The position numbers were made by a program, and so were the translations under genes. Below are positions 23,981 to 31,503 of a DNA stretch of 48,175 nt, one piece after another (within the stretch, counting starts at the first letter, position 1; each line of letters starts with the position of its first letter). The stretch lies in NCBI GenBank assembly GCA_028874905.1, contig JAPPGZ010000103.1, forward strand, positions 1 to 48,175. Reading direction: 5' to 3'. Below the pieces are notes generated by a model that did no database searches, had not been told where the DNA came from, and saw only the letters and a program-made list of their open reading frames with translations. The stretch comes from Gemmatimonadota bacterium. GTDB lineage: Bacteria; Gemmatimonadota; Gemmatimonadetes; Longimicrobiales; Gaopeijiaceae.

Positions 23981-25225
23981 TCAACATCCGCCGCAACCCA
24001 CTCCATGAACTCCGGGTGTTCGTCCAGAAGCCCTCGGCGTCAGGGCCAGCGCCTGCTCAGCCCCCCCTGTGGGACCCGCCCCGCTCTCCCTGGCCGAGGA
24101 TCCGAGCACGTAGATGGTGGTAACGCCGATGTGGTTCGCGCCTGCCCGCGTCGCCTTGACGTGGATCTCGCCCGTCCCTGGTCCGACGGCAGTTACCAAC
24201 CCGTCGTCGCTGACGGTCACCACCTCGGGTTGGGGCGCGGACCAGATGTAGTCGGTGTCCTCCACCTCGTTTCCGTTCCTGTCGATGGCCACGGCGCTCA
24301 GGCGAACGGTGTCACCGACGGCAACCAGAGTATCGGTCGCCGGGGTCACGCGCACCTTGGTGGCCAGCTGCGCTATTGTCACACCTGCGGAGTCGCTCAA
24401 ATCGCCGGACGCTGCGAATACGTCCGTGCTGCCGGTCCGCACCGCGGTGACCAGCCCGGATGCGTCGACGCTCGCGACGGCGTCGTTCTTCGAGGTCCAT
24501 TCGAAACTCGTTCCGGCTACTTCATTGTCGTTGACATCCAGGACGAATGCCATGAGCCGCAGGGTGTCGCCCAGAGCCAGAAGGGAGAAGGCGGCTGGCA
24601 CGACATTCAGCCTCACCGCGAGTTGAGCGATCGTCACCTCGGCCGTGCCGCTCATGCCTCCGCCTTGTGCGGTTATCTTGACTGTACCATTCGCTTTTGC
24701 GGTAACGAGCCCGGTCGCATCGACGGTAGCGACGCCATCGTCTCCGGACCTCCATGTTATGTCAATACCTGCGACATCACTCCCAGCGGCATCGAGCGCC
24801 TCCGCAACTAGCCGCAGGGTGTCCCCGAGGGAAGAGAGTCTCGACGACGCAGGTGACACCCGGAACTGCGCCAACCGCTGAGCGACCGTGATGGATGCTG
24901 TACCGGATGCGCTCCCGGACGCGGCCGTCACGATGGCGCTTCCGTTCTGGATCGACGTGACCAGACCGCTGGCGTCAATGGTCGCAACCGAATTGTCGTT
25001 GCTGGACCAGTTCAACGGAGCGCCAGCAATCTCTTGGCCATCTTGGTCGCGGACTGTCGCGGTCATCTGGAACGACTCTCCGAGCGACGACAACTCCACG
25101 GCCGGTGGCCAGACGCTGATGGTGGCGGCGGCGTTGGGCTCTGTTCCGCCGTCGCCTCCGCAAGCGGTGATGGGTACCAGCGCGGTGAGGGCAAGTCTTC
25201 CCAGCTGGAGTTCGGATCTGCGCAT
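23981..25225 (-). CDS. BIg2-repeat lipoprotein
   Basis: 414 residues from ATG 25225 behind AAGAGGATGG. The frame is open upstream to 25426, but the signal peptide and ribosome site favour this start. MRRSELQLGRLALTALVPIT ends at lipobox 'ITAC', followed by 'GGDGGTEPN'. Four BIg2-type Ig-like domains of about 84 residues follow, each with 'SLGDTLRL-A' and 'VATVDASGLVTA' signatures. The last ~40 residues ('ARESGAGPTGG' and on) are not part of a repeat and run up to the IS110 scrap, so the original C-terminus may be lost. Likely a surface lipoprotein. Confidence 0.8.
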   Translation of the reverse strand: MRRSELQLGRLALTALVPITACGGDGGTEPNAAATISVWPPAVELSSLGESFQMTATVRDQDGQEIAGAPLNWSSNDNSVATIDASGLVTSIQNGSAIVTAASGSASGTASITVAQRLAQFRVSPASSRLSSLGDTLRLVAEALDAAGSDVAGIDITWRSGDDGVATVDATGLVTAKANGTVKITAQGGGMSGTAEVTIAQLAVRLNVVPAAFSLLALGDTLRLMAFVLDVNDNEVAGTSFEWTSKNDAVASVDASGLVTAVRTGSTDVFAASGDLSDSAGVTIAQLATKVRVTPATDTLVAVGDTVRLSAVAIDRNGNEVEDTDYIWSAPQPEVVTVSDDGLVTAVGPGTGEIHVKATRAGANHIGVTTIYVLGSSARESGAGPTGGAEQALALTPRASGRTPGVHGVGCGGC

Positions 25226-25519
25226 GCCATCCTCTTGGTGCCGAGAGGTTCCGTGGGAGCCGCCCAGAGCAGCTCCATGGGGCAGGTCACGCCCCTTAAA
25301 ACAGTAACCCCGGAAGGGGGCTATGTGCCGCCTGCACGGCGAAGCATCGCAACCGCCTTCTGAATTACCGCCAAAGCTCTGCCGTTTCCAAAAATGTCCA
25401 GCCGTCGTAGTCACGGCGCGACACATCAGCGGCCGGCCTCGAGCAGGACTTTCGGGATGTCCGCTATCCCAGGTCGCGCAATATTAGGAGACTCGCAAGT
25501 CGTCAGCAGGAACGCTGTC
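25226..25519. other. Gap upstream of the BIg2 lipoprotein
   Basis: No supported gene. It should hold the minus-strand promoter of the lipoprotein. A frame on the minus strand is open from 25426 but lacks a convincing start or family. Confidence 0.4.
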
Positions 25520-25612
25520 AGGACCAGACTCGTGGGTCGCCGGCGGGCTGTTGCGCATCCGCACCGGCGACTACCGAATCATCTACACCGCCGCGAGGTG
25601 GTACCAGCGATG
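25520..25612 (+). pseudogene. RelE/ParE-type toxin C-terminal remnant
   Basis: The plus-strand reading 'GLLRIRTGDYRIIYTAARWY' followed by QR and a stop (25610-25612) matches the 'LR-GDYR-IY' C-terminal strand pair of RelE/ParE toxins. The N-terminal half is missing and no antitoxin gene follows, so it is a relic. Confidence 0.5.
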
Positions 25613-25691
25613 AAAGGGAGACCGTGGACGGGGGGTTTCCCTCCCCCTCTGTGGGTCTCGTCAGGAGATTTCCCCCCAAAGGAGGCCTGAA

Positions 25692-26840
25692 ATGACGAAG
25701 AAGCTGACGGAGTTGGTCAAGGAGGTGCTCGCCAAAGGCGATACCAAGGAGGGCCGGCGGGAACTGCGCGAAAAGCGCGAGGGTGCGAGTAAGGAGGCGG
25801 CATCGAAAGCCGCCGCAGAGGCTCCGGGCGACAGTTCTGGCGCCGAGAATGTCCAGAAGGTGGAAGATGGCGACGAAGAAGTTGAAGGGATGCGAGCGGT
25901 GACGCGAGTCGATCCGATCCTACCGGCGCTCTCGGGGGCGAAGGTATTGGAACCCGCAGCTCGCGAGGCGGGGAGACTGGCCTTCGGCGGGTTGGTGGAA
26001 GGGCGCGAGAACTTGGCCGAGACACAGTTGCCGCTGTTCGACCTCGGCCAGGAGGGTCCGCGTGTGGCGATGCTTGAGCTCGCCGACGCGCGAGGCGGTC
26101 CGGTGATGGCCCGCGGCCGCGGCGCGCCCCTCGACCTGCGGTTGTTCGTGGCGGCCTGTGTGATGACCCCGAAGGCGGCCCGGGAGGGACGAACTCCCTT
26201 GGTGACGAGCGTGCGGGAACTCAGGGACTTCTGCTTTCCGAATGGGTGGCAGCGCAACCGAGACTGGCCAGCGCTACGCGCCGCGCTCGGTCGGGCCCGG
26301 GACTACGCGATTCCGTGGGTGGTCGGAACGACTGCCGGGGGGTGGTGGCCCGTGGCGGTGCGATTCGCGCCGGGCCGGGACGCGCAACTGGACGACCAGG
26401 TGATCCTCGACGTCATGCTGCCCCCCGGGTGCGGAGCGGGCCCGATGATCGCGAGACCGGAACTAGTGCAGCTCGGGGTCACCTCGGCGCCCCGGTTCCG
26501 GGCGTACATCGCGGTGCACTCGGTCGCGTGGCGGCCGGGGGTCACCCGAAGACGCCATCCCCGCCATCCCGATGTTCACCTGTGGAGTTCAGACCCCGCG
26601 AACTACCTGGTGCTGACGAGAGCGGATCGGCGGCGCCTGGCGTTCGGAGCGGAGGACAAGGGCAACCGGACTCGGGCGCAGCAGGACGCGGCTTGGGAGC
26701 GCCTCCCCGGCGTCAAGATCCTCAGCCGATCCGCGACGAGCCGCGAAGGACGCCGTGGATGGCTGGTCGTCCCGGAGGCCGCGGCCACAGCGATCAGCAG
26801 GGCGGGAGAAGAAGGGGGGCGTCAGCGGTTCGGAGGATAA
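25692..26840 (+). CDS. Probable replication initiator protein
   Basis: 382 residues from ATG 25692 with a perfect AAAGGAGG ribosome site. A charged coiled N-terminus (1-40, 'LTELVKEVLAKGDTKEGRRE') is followed by a long globular region with 'LRLFVAACVMTPKAAREG', 'SVRELRDFCFPNGW', 'LVQLGVTSAPRFRAYIAVHS' and 'NYLVLTRADRRRL', helical stretches that could form winged helices. I do not recognise the family with certainty. The main support is context: it is a single gene directly followed by 22-bp iterons (27026-27135), the usual rep-oriV arrangement. The N-terminus is shared with the 27445 protein. Confidence 0.5.
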   Translation: MTKKLTELVKEVLAKGDTKEGRRELREKREGASKEAASKAAAEAPGDSSGAENVQKVEDGDEEVEGMRAVTRVDPILPALSGAKVLEPAAREAGRLAFGGLVEGRENLAETQLPLFDLGQEGPRVAMLELADARGGPVMARGRGAPLDLRLFVAACVMTPKAAREGRTPLVTSVRELRDFCFPNGWQRNRDWPALRAALGRARDYAIPWVVGTTAGGWWPVAVRFAPGRDAQLDDQVILDVMLPPGCGAGPMIARPELVQLGVTSAPRFRAYIAVHSVAWRPGVTRRRHPRHPDVHLWSSDPANYLVLTRADRRRLAFGAEDKGNRTRAQQDAAWERLPGVKILSRSATSREGRRGWLVVPEAAATAISRAGEEGGRQRFGG

Positions 26841-27025
26841 AGATCATGCAGGGTGGTGTGATGGATCGCCGTACAGTGTTCCGGACCGCGCGTCGGCGAC
26901 CGGGGTGACCTGAAAGAAGGGGACTGTGGACGCATGGGGAGGCCTCACCCGTCGCCGAATCGAGAATGGAGGCGGGTCTCTCCGCCGGCCGGGAGGGTCC
27001 CAAACGGAGGACCGGGGGGCCGGGC

Positions 27026-27135
27026 CGGACCGACCTGAGCAGAGAAGTCGAGCTACCTAACCATAGAACCGGACCGACCTGAGCGGAGAAGTCGAGCTAC
27101 CTAACCATAGAATTCGAGCTACCTAACCATAGAAG
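27026..27135 (+). repeat. Five tandem 22-bp iterons, probable oriV
   Basis: Units start at 27026, 27048, 27070, 27092 and 27114, exactly 22 bp apart. Units 2, 4 and 5 share GAGCTACCTAACCATAGAA. Units 1 and 3 share GGACCGACCTGAGC-GAGAAG and match the others at about 16 of 22 positions, giving an A-B-A-B-B order. Length and position behind the rep candidate are typical of iteron-controlled origins. A short inverted repeat CGTTGC-TGC-GCAACG follows at 27152-27166. Confidence 0.8.
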
Positions 27136-27301
27136 TCCGAGCGAAGTAAGCCGTTGCTGCGCAACGATCGGACGCCATCTCCACCCCGACATCGACTCCG
27201 CGAGGAGGATCGAAGGCGCCGCCCGCGACCGGCGAGGCGGCGCTTGCGCGTCGGCCCGTGGCGTTGTGAGCTTCAATGAACGCTTACGTGGCACAAGTAA
27301 A

Positions 27302-27333
27302 GAGCCCGGCGCGATCTGCATCGCACCGGGCTC
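27302..27333 (+). other. Imperfect 14-bp stem-loop in the presumed origin region
   Basis: GAGCCCGGCGCGAT (27302-27315) pairs with ATCGCACCGGGCTC (27320-27333) with one mismatch around a four-base loop. No T-run follows, so a terminator is unlikely. The rest of 27136-27444 holds no gene and probably belongs to oriV and the promoter of the next gene. Confidence 0.5.
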
Positions 27334-27444
27334 CCGATAGCCGGGTCTCGACCCCCCGCTGTCGGCGGCCACAGGGAGCCAAACCCTCCCCATGGACAGA
27401 AAACGTAAAGCTCCAAGCAGGTTCGATCAAGAGCCAGGCCGTCC

Positions 27445-27876
27445 GTGAGTACGATCGAGGGCACGGGCAGCGGTCAGAAGGCGACCGAGCTGTTGAGGAA
27501 GGCCCTCGCGAAGACCCAGACGGAAGAGGGTCGCCAAGCACTTCGGGAGGAGCGCGAGCGACAACGGGATGAGGCTGCCCGGGCGAACACCGCGAGGGAG
27601 TTGCCCGAAGCGGATGTCGCGGCGGCGCGGGTTCGGCGAACGCATGCGGAAGACGTGCGAGAGGGGCCCAAAGGCCCATGTGCACGGGAAGCGAGGCGAA
27701 GGGCGTGCGTTCGGTGTGAGCGGTATGCGTCGCGGACGCCTGAGGGCTTGTGCGGATCGTGTGATCTAGCGGAGCGGCGGGAACGGCTGAGGGCCCGGCG
27801 GGAGCACGAGGGCCGGGCGGAGCGGCTGGAGCACTCGACCCCGCAGGTCTGTATCCGGATCGGCGACGGCGAATGA
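27445..27876 (+). CDS. Zinc-ribbon protein with a Rep-like N-terminus
   Basis: 143 residues from GTG 27445; the ribosome site is weak. Residues 12-48 ('KATELLRKALAKTQTEEGRQ') resemble the N-terminus of the 25692 protein. The C-terminal half has 'CVRCERYASRTPEGLCGSC', a treble-clef or zinc-ribbon pattern, then a basic tail. The stop overlaps the next start by ATGA, so the two form one unit. A regulatory or accessory role in replication is possible. Confidence 0.6.
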   Translation: MSTIEGTGSGQKATELLRKALAKTQTEEGRQALREERERQRDEAARANTARELPEADVAAARVRRTHAEDVREGPKGPCAREARRRACVRCERYASRTPEGLCGSCDLAERRERLRARREHEGRAERLEHSTPQVCIRIGDGE

Positions 27877-28727
27877 GTCGCCGACGATCGCGGGCTCCGG
27901 CCGAAGTCGTCAGAAATCACATGATCTGGTCCGGCCGGCGCGGGCCGCCGAGGGGGCCTCGCACTCCGGCCCGTGACGCCGGATGCCGCTTCGCCGATCT
28001 GAGGCGGGACCTCTTCGACCTGCTGAGGCAGGAGAAGGGCGAGCTGAAGCTGGTCATCCACCTGCTGAGCCTGAAGCGCACCAGGAAGGTGCCGAAGCGG
28101 CGTCCCAAGAACCGACCGGACCCGAAGGCGGAGTCCGTTTCGGCGGTGCGGTGGAAGGAGCTCACGCTCGAAGAGCACGCCAAGTCGCTCGGCCAGTGCG
28201 CGTCGGTGATCCGGAAGTGGCGCCGCGGCCTCGAGCAGAAGGGCATCCTTCCCCCGGGCGAGCTGCGACCCTATGACAAGTGGATGGACACGACGGGAGT
28301 CCAGGTGGTGCGGCTGGACGTGCCGTACATGTCGCTGTGGACCCCGTCGAGCTGGTTCGCGGTGGCGGCCGTGCAGTTCGACAACGAGCCGCTCGTCGAC
28401 GGCAGGACGGGAAAGCCCGTGCGCCGAAGCATCTTCAAGCGGTTGGCGAGGGAGATCGCGGGCCTCTGCCGACGGGCGTTGAGCTATGCCCTCGCCGTAC
28501 CCCGGCGGATGGGGTTTCGGACGGCGTCACGAAGAGACGCGGCCGGTCGTGGGTACAGCACGACGTTGAGCCCGTCCGACGTGGACGGGCGTCCTCGGGA
28601 GGAGACCGACCGGCCCCAGCGCGGGAGTGGCGCGTCGGATCCGGTCCAGAGCCGGGCACCGCCGAGGCGCGAGCAGTCCTGGGTGGGTGTGCACGAGCTG
28701 GTGAGGACGTACGGGGTGGAGGGGTAG
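27873..28727 (+). CDS. Helix-turn-helix initiator-like protein
   Basis: 284 residues from ATG 27873. A basic N-terminus is followed by 'CRFADLRRDLFDLLRQEKGE' and a winged-helix core 'LTLEEHAKSLGQCASVIRKW' with 'GILPPGELRPYDKW', then 'SSWFAVAAVQFDNEPLVDG'. The last ~80 residues are disordered. A decayed copy lies at 21053-21584 and a more distant paralog at 20577-21056. DNA binding is likely; a part in replication or its control is inferred from the iterons just upstream. Confidence 0.55.
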   Translation: MSRRRSRAPAEVVRNHMIWSGRRGPPRGPRTPARDAGCRFADLRRDLFDLLRQEKGELKLVIHLLSLKRTRKVPKRRPKNRPDPKAESVSAVRWKELTLEEHAKSLGQCASVIRKWRRGLEQKGILPPGELRPYDKWMDTTGVQVVRLDVPYMSLWTPSSWFAVAAVQFDNEPLVDGRTGKPVRRSIFKRLAREIAGLCRRALSYALAVPRRMGFRTASRRDAAGRGYSTTLSPSDVDGRPREETDRPQRGSGASDPVQSRAPPRREQSWVGVHELVRTYGVEG

Positions 28728-28810
28728 CGAGGAGCCGGGCCCGGCTCCGGCGGGGAGCCGTGCGCCAGGGAACCGCCCGTAACGTCCTGGAGGTCGTCGA
28801 CGGCGCCTGG

Positions 28811-29065
28811 TGAGCGCCGTGGAGTCGTGTTTGCGGTCCCCGGAGGTGCTCGATCGCGGCCGCTGAGCGCTATGAAATTGCCCGTAAGTTGCCGGAGGTC
28901 CTCGATCGCTTGAGGGAACCGATATGAAGTTGCCCGGTCTGTCCTGGAGCGCTCCGGCCGCGGTCGTCGAGCGCTATGAAATTGCCCGTCCCCTGCGGGA
29001 GGGCCTCGCGGCGGCCTGGTGAGCGCCATGGGATTGCCCGTTCGTCCGCCATGGAGCTACCCGCG
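28811..29065 (+). repeat. Degenerate repeat array with ~52-bp period
   Basis: Six units start near 28811, 28864, 28917, 28968, 29020 and 29044. The best share GCGCTATGAAATTGCCCGT (28868-, 28971-) or the variants GATATGAAGTTGCCCGGT and GCGCCATGGGATTGCCCGT. Stretches like GGAGGTCCTCGATCGC recur between them. Single copies lie at about 21532 and 23409. No coding reading explains the conservation, and the units are too uneven for CRISPR. Confidence 0.6.
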
Positions 29066-29362
29066 CAACAGCAGTTAAGAGAGGGAAAGAGGGGGCCGGT
29101 CCACGACTGTGGAAAAACCCCGCCGCCCCCCTCGCTCGGTTCCCTCGCTCCCTTCCTCCCAAAACGGACCTGTCGGCGTGCGCCCGCCAAGACCTGAAGG
29201 CGCGCGCTATTCGCCGCTCGCGCGGCGGCGCGACAGCCTCGAAAGAGCCCGGGGAAAGCCAGTTCACCGGGCCAAAGCACTCGACAAAGGGATCGGGAAC
29301 AACCGCCATCCAGGACACCGGCCTGTCAGCCGTGCGAGATCCAAGCCAACCGAAAGTCTGCG

Positions 29363-29395
29363 GGAACGGCTCGCTATCGATGATAGCGCCGTTCC
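29363..29395. other. Strong two-part hairpin
   Basis: GGAACGGC (29363-29370) pairs with GCCGTTCC (29388-29395), and inside it GCTATC pairs with GATAGC around a GAT loop, with a two-base bulge. It sits in the otherwise gene-free 28728-29448 stretch. No T-run, so not a terminator; an origin or recombination structure is possible. Confidence 0.5.
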
Positions 29396-29520
29396 GGCGC
29401 ATGCCTGGCGGGCTACCCGGTGAATAAGAATGCGCCGCGCCTGAATAGTGGAGGGGGCGTCCTCGGGAGGCCCCGGGAGTTGGATGTCAGGCGCTTGGCG
29501 CCGTCCCAGGCCGAAACCGG

Positions 29521-29570
29521 CCGGATTTCGGGAAAGCTACGGCTCCAGGATCGCCTCTAACGGACGATCA
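29521..29570. repeat. Conserved ~50-bp non-coding element, copy 2
   Basis: Shares TTTCGGGAAAGCTACGGCTC and CTAACGGACGATC with copy 1 (23531-23578) and is related to copy 3 (47905-47956). It lies about 50 bp downstream of the end of the minus-strand DUF6166-like gene. Confidence 0.65.
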
Positions 29571-29621
29571 CGAGGTCCTGAGGGGTAGAGGTCGGGTCGA
29601 AATGGGGCTTCTGGACGCCGC

Positions 29622-29958
29622 TCAGAGCTTGAGGCGCTCCTCGACCCAGGCCGCGGCCTCGGCCGGGGAGAGGGTCCAGCCGCCCGGCCAGGGCCAGCGG
29701 GCGACGAAGGCGTACTTGAAGTCCTGGTAGTGCTCGAGGGCGACGTCCGGATCTCCGGTGGCGTCGAGGAGCAGGGCGAGGGCGAACTGGGCGGGTCCGG
29801 AGCCGGCGTAGCCCCAGCCCCAGCCTGCGGGGCTGTGAGCGAGGAGCTGGAGGCTGAGCCGGAGAATCGAGGTCGGATCCGTCGGGCCGGGTGACGGTGA
29901 CGAGGGAGTCGAAGGCGACGCCCATCCAGAGGCGGGGACGCGCGGGATCAGTCGGCAT
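29622..29958 (-). pseudogene. DUF6166-like gene with one frameshift
   Basis: Starts at ATG 29958 ('MPTDPARPRLWMGVAFDSLV'), overlapping the upstream gene's stop. After 'RPDGSDLD' the homologous reading moves to another frame ('LRLSLQLLAHSPAGWGWGYA', 'GSGPAQFALALLLDATGDPD', 'LEHYQDFKYAFVARWPW') and ends 'WVEERLKL' at 29622. The length of 337 bases points to one extra base near 29875-29890. All else is intact, so it is either a very recent mutation or a sequence error. Last gene of the minus-strand operon. Confidence 0.65.
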
Positions 29959-30160
29959 TGGTCCGCCTATGCTCCTCGAACCTTTCGTAGAGCAATTGCC
30001 GCACGTGTTCCCGGCCGTGCTTTCGGATCATGCGGGCACCGAGGTGGATGAATTCCCTGCACGGAATGCAAACCTCGCGGTCGGGCGGGAGCGGAACGAG
30101 GCCTTCGAGTGGCTCTCGGCCGCAGAGCTCGCAGTTCAGGCGGTGGATGGGTTGGGTCAT
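29948..30160 (-). CDS. Small zinc-finger protein
   Basis: 70 residues from ATG 30160. 'NCELCGREPLEGL' and 'EVCIPCREFIHLG' give a CxxC-x16-CxxC zinc finger, followed by a basic helix ('MIRKHGREHVRQLLYERFEE'). It overlaps genes on both sides (ATGA upstream). A trace of its 3' end survives at 23823-23850. Probably binds nucleic acid or protein. Confidence 0.65.
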   Translation of the reverse strand: MTQPIHRLNCELCGREPLEGLVPLPPDREVCIPCREFIHLGARMIRKHGREHVRQLLYERFEEHRRTNAD

Positions 30161-30378
30161 TGCCGGGATCCTGACCAGGCGGCTTCGTAGCAATCGGTGC
30201 TGAAGCGGCGGTAGGACTCCTCGGCGGCCGCGCCGCGATCGTCGGAAGGCTCCGCGCGCTCGAGGCGGGAGGTGCGGCCGCAGTCCGGACACTTCCCCAC
30301 CGGCCGTGAAGGGTGCCCGGTGCCCGTCCAGAGGGTGCCGCGGGGGCAGGCCGGGTTGGGGCAGAAGACGATGTTCAT
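30157..30378 (-). CDS. Small zinc-ribbon protein
   Basis: 73 residues from ATG 30378. 'FCPNPACPRGTLW' and 'GKCPDCGRTSRL' form a four-cysteine zinc ribbon. The C-terminus is helical and acidic. ATGA overlaps on both sides show co-translation within the five-gene operon. No specific family recognised. Confidence 0.65.
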   Translation of the reverse strand: MNIVFCPNPACPRGTLWTGTGHPSRPVGKCPDCGRTSRLERAEPSDDRGAAAEESYRRFSTDCYEAAWSGSRQ

Positions 30379-30761
30379 GGCGAAGCTGCGGGCGGCCGCT
30401 GGGGCACCGGCGCCGGGTTGTCGAGGCCATGGGCGACGATGCGGCGCAGGTCGTGGATGCGCTCCGGGCAAAGGTCGACCACGTCGTCGACCCAGCGCCG
30501 CACGGTCCGAACCAACATCGCCTCGGCGTTCTTGCGCTGTTTCGCCTTGGCGTTTGCGATTGCGTGGGCCTGACCAGAGACGAAGATGCGCCATCCGTTC
30601 ACGTCCAGGGGGCGGGCGAGCTTCTTCTCGACGGCCCTTCCCCGCTTGTGGCGGGTCGGCAGGAGCCGGTCCTCGTCGATGCCATGCTCCACCTGCCGCC
30701 AGAGGCGCGCGTACAGCGGCTCCTCGTTGAGCGCGACCAAGCGGTTGTCGTTGTCGATCAT
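30375..30761 (-). CDS. Helical hypothetical protein of the five-gene operon
   Basis: 128 residues. Mostly helical and basic ('RAVEKKLARPLDVNGWRIF', 'RKNAEAMLVRTVRRWVDDVV'), with a proline-rich end. No cysteine pair and no known motif. Both ends overlap neighbours by ATGA. Function unknown. Confidence 0.6.
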   Translation of the reverse strand: MIDNDNRLVALNEEPLYARLWRQVEHGIDEDRLLPTRHKRGRAVEKKLARPLDVNGWRIFVSGQAHAIANAKAKQRKNAEAMLVRTVRRWVDDVVDLCPERIHDLRRIVAHGLDNPAPVPQRPPAASP

Positions 30762-31297
30762 CTCCGGTCTTCGTGCGTGTCGTGGTGAGTCGGCCCTCCT
30801 CGAAGCCGAGTGAGGGTGGCCTTGGCCTCCTCGATATCACGTTCGAGCCGTGCTTTGGCCATGCCCGCGCGGCGGCGAGCGCCACGGACCCGCCACTCGG
30901 GCTCGGCGTCCACGCTGGCTTCCAGTTGCCCCATGTCGTGCCGCTTGGCGAGTTGCGCCATCGCCACCCGGATGCCCGCTTGGCGCTTCTCCTCCCGATC
31001 TGTAAGGGCTTCCTGGATGGCCTCGAGGACTTCGATCAATTCGTCGTGAAGCGGACCGAGGGCGGCGACCTCCGCAGCCGCGGAATCGCGCACGGCCTGC
31101 GGATCAGCCGGCGGCGGATCGGATGGCGTGGCGGGAGGTGCTGGAGGCGAGGCGTCGTTAATGCGGTTCCCGTCCTGCTTCGGGAGGTTGACAGAGACCG
31201 TGGGAACGACCGGAGCGGGCGGCACATCAGGGGCGCTCGCGACCGCCGTCCCTTCCCGGGTGGGCGGCGAACCCGACGAGTGTGGCTGGTCAGGCAT
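30758..31297 (-). CDS. Proline-rich and coiled-coil protein, first gene of the five-gene operon
   Basis: 179 residues from ATG 31297. Residues 1-70 are proline/alanine-rich and disordered. From about 75 a long helical part follows ('LHDELIEVLEAIQEALTDRE', then 'RAGMAKARLERDIEEAKATL'). No family recognised. It is divergent from parA, with the octad repeats between them, so partition proteins may also affect its expression. Confidence 0.6.
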   Translation of the reverse strand: MPDQPHSSGSPPTREGTAVASAPDVPPAPVVPTVSVNLPKQDGNRINDASPPAPPATPSDPPPADPQAVRDSAAAEVAALGPLHDELIEVLEAIQEALTDREEKRQAGIRVAMAQLAKRHDMGQLEASVDAEPEWRVRGARRRAGMAKARLERDIEEAKATLTRLRGGPTHHDTHEDRR

Positions 31298-31384
31298 CGA
31301 GGGGGCCTCCCGTAGAGGAAAGCGGTCCGGCGCACGAGGAACGGGGGGATGGACGAGGACGCCGGCGGGCTAGTGGGGTACATG

Positions 31385-31394
31385 GTATATATAC
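31385..31394. promoter_or_regulatory. AT-rich palindrome in the divergent promoter region
   Basis: GTATATATAC is a perfect 10-bp palindrome in the 206-bp gap between the minus-strand operon (start 31297) and parA (start 31504). Read on the minus strand it could serve as a TATATA -10 box. Confidence 0.35.
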
Positions 31395-31440
31395 ACTCGA
31401 CCAGGTCGACAGTTTCCAGGGGAGCGCCGATTGTGGTACA

Positions 31441-31472
31441 TTGCACGGGTGCACTTGTGCAGGTGTGCACGC
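31441..31472 (+). promoter_or_regulatory. Four 8-bp octad repeats upstream of parA (candidate parS 1)
   Basis: TTGCACGG, GTGCACTT, GTGCAGGT and GTGCACGC follow each other without gaps, with TGCA exactly every 8 bp (31442, 31450, 31458, 31466). GGAGCGCCGATTGTGG precedes them. A matching array lies at 33036-33067. Short tandem operators of this kind are known as binding sites of ribbon-helix-helix partition proteins. Confidence 0.75.
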
Positions 31473-31503
31473 GTTCAAGCGTGAAACCTGACAGGAGGGG
31501 CTG

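Noticed and set aside
28811..29065. CRISPR array
   Set aside because: Repeat units differ from each other at many positions, spacing units share sequence between them, and no cas gene is present.
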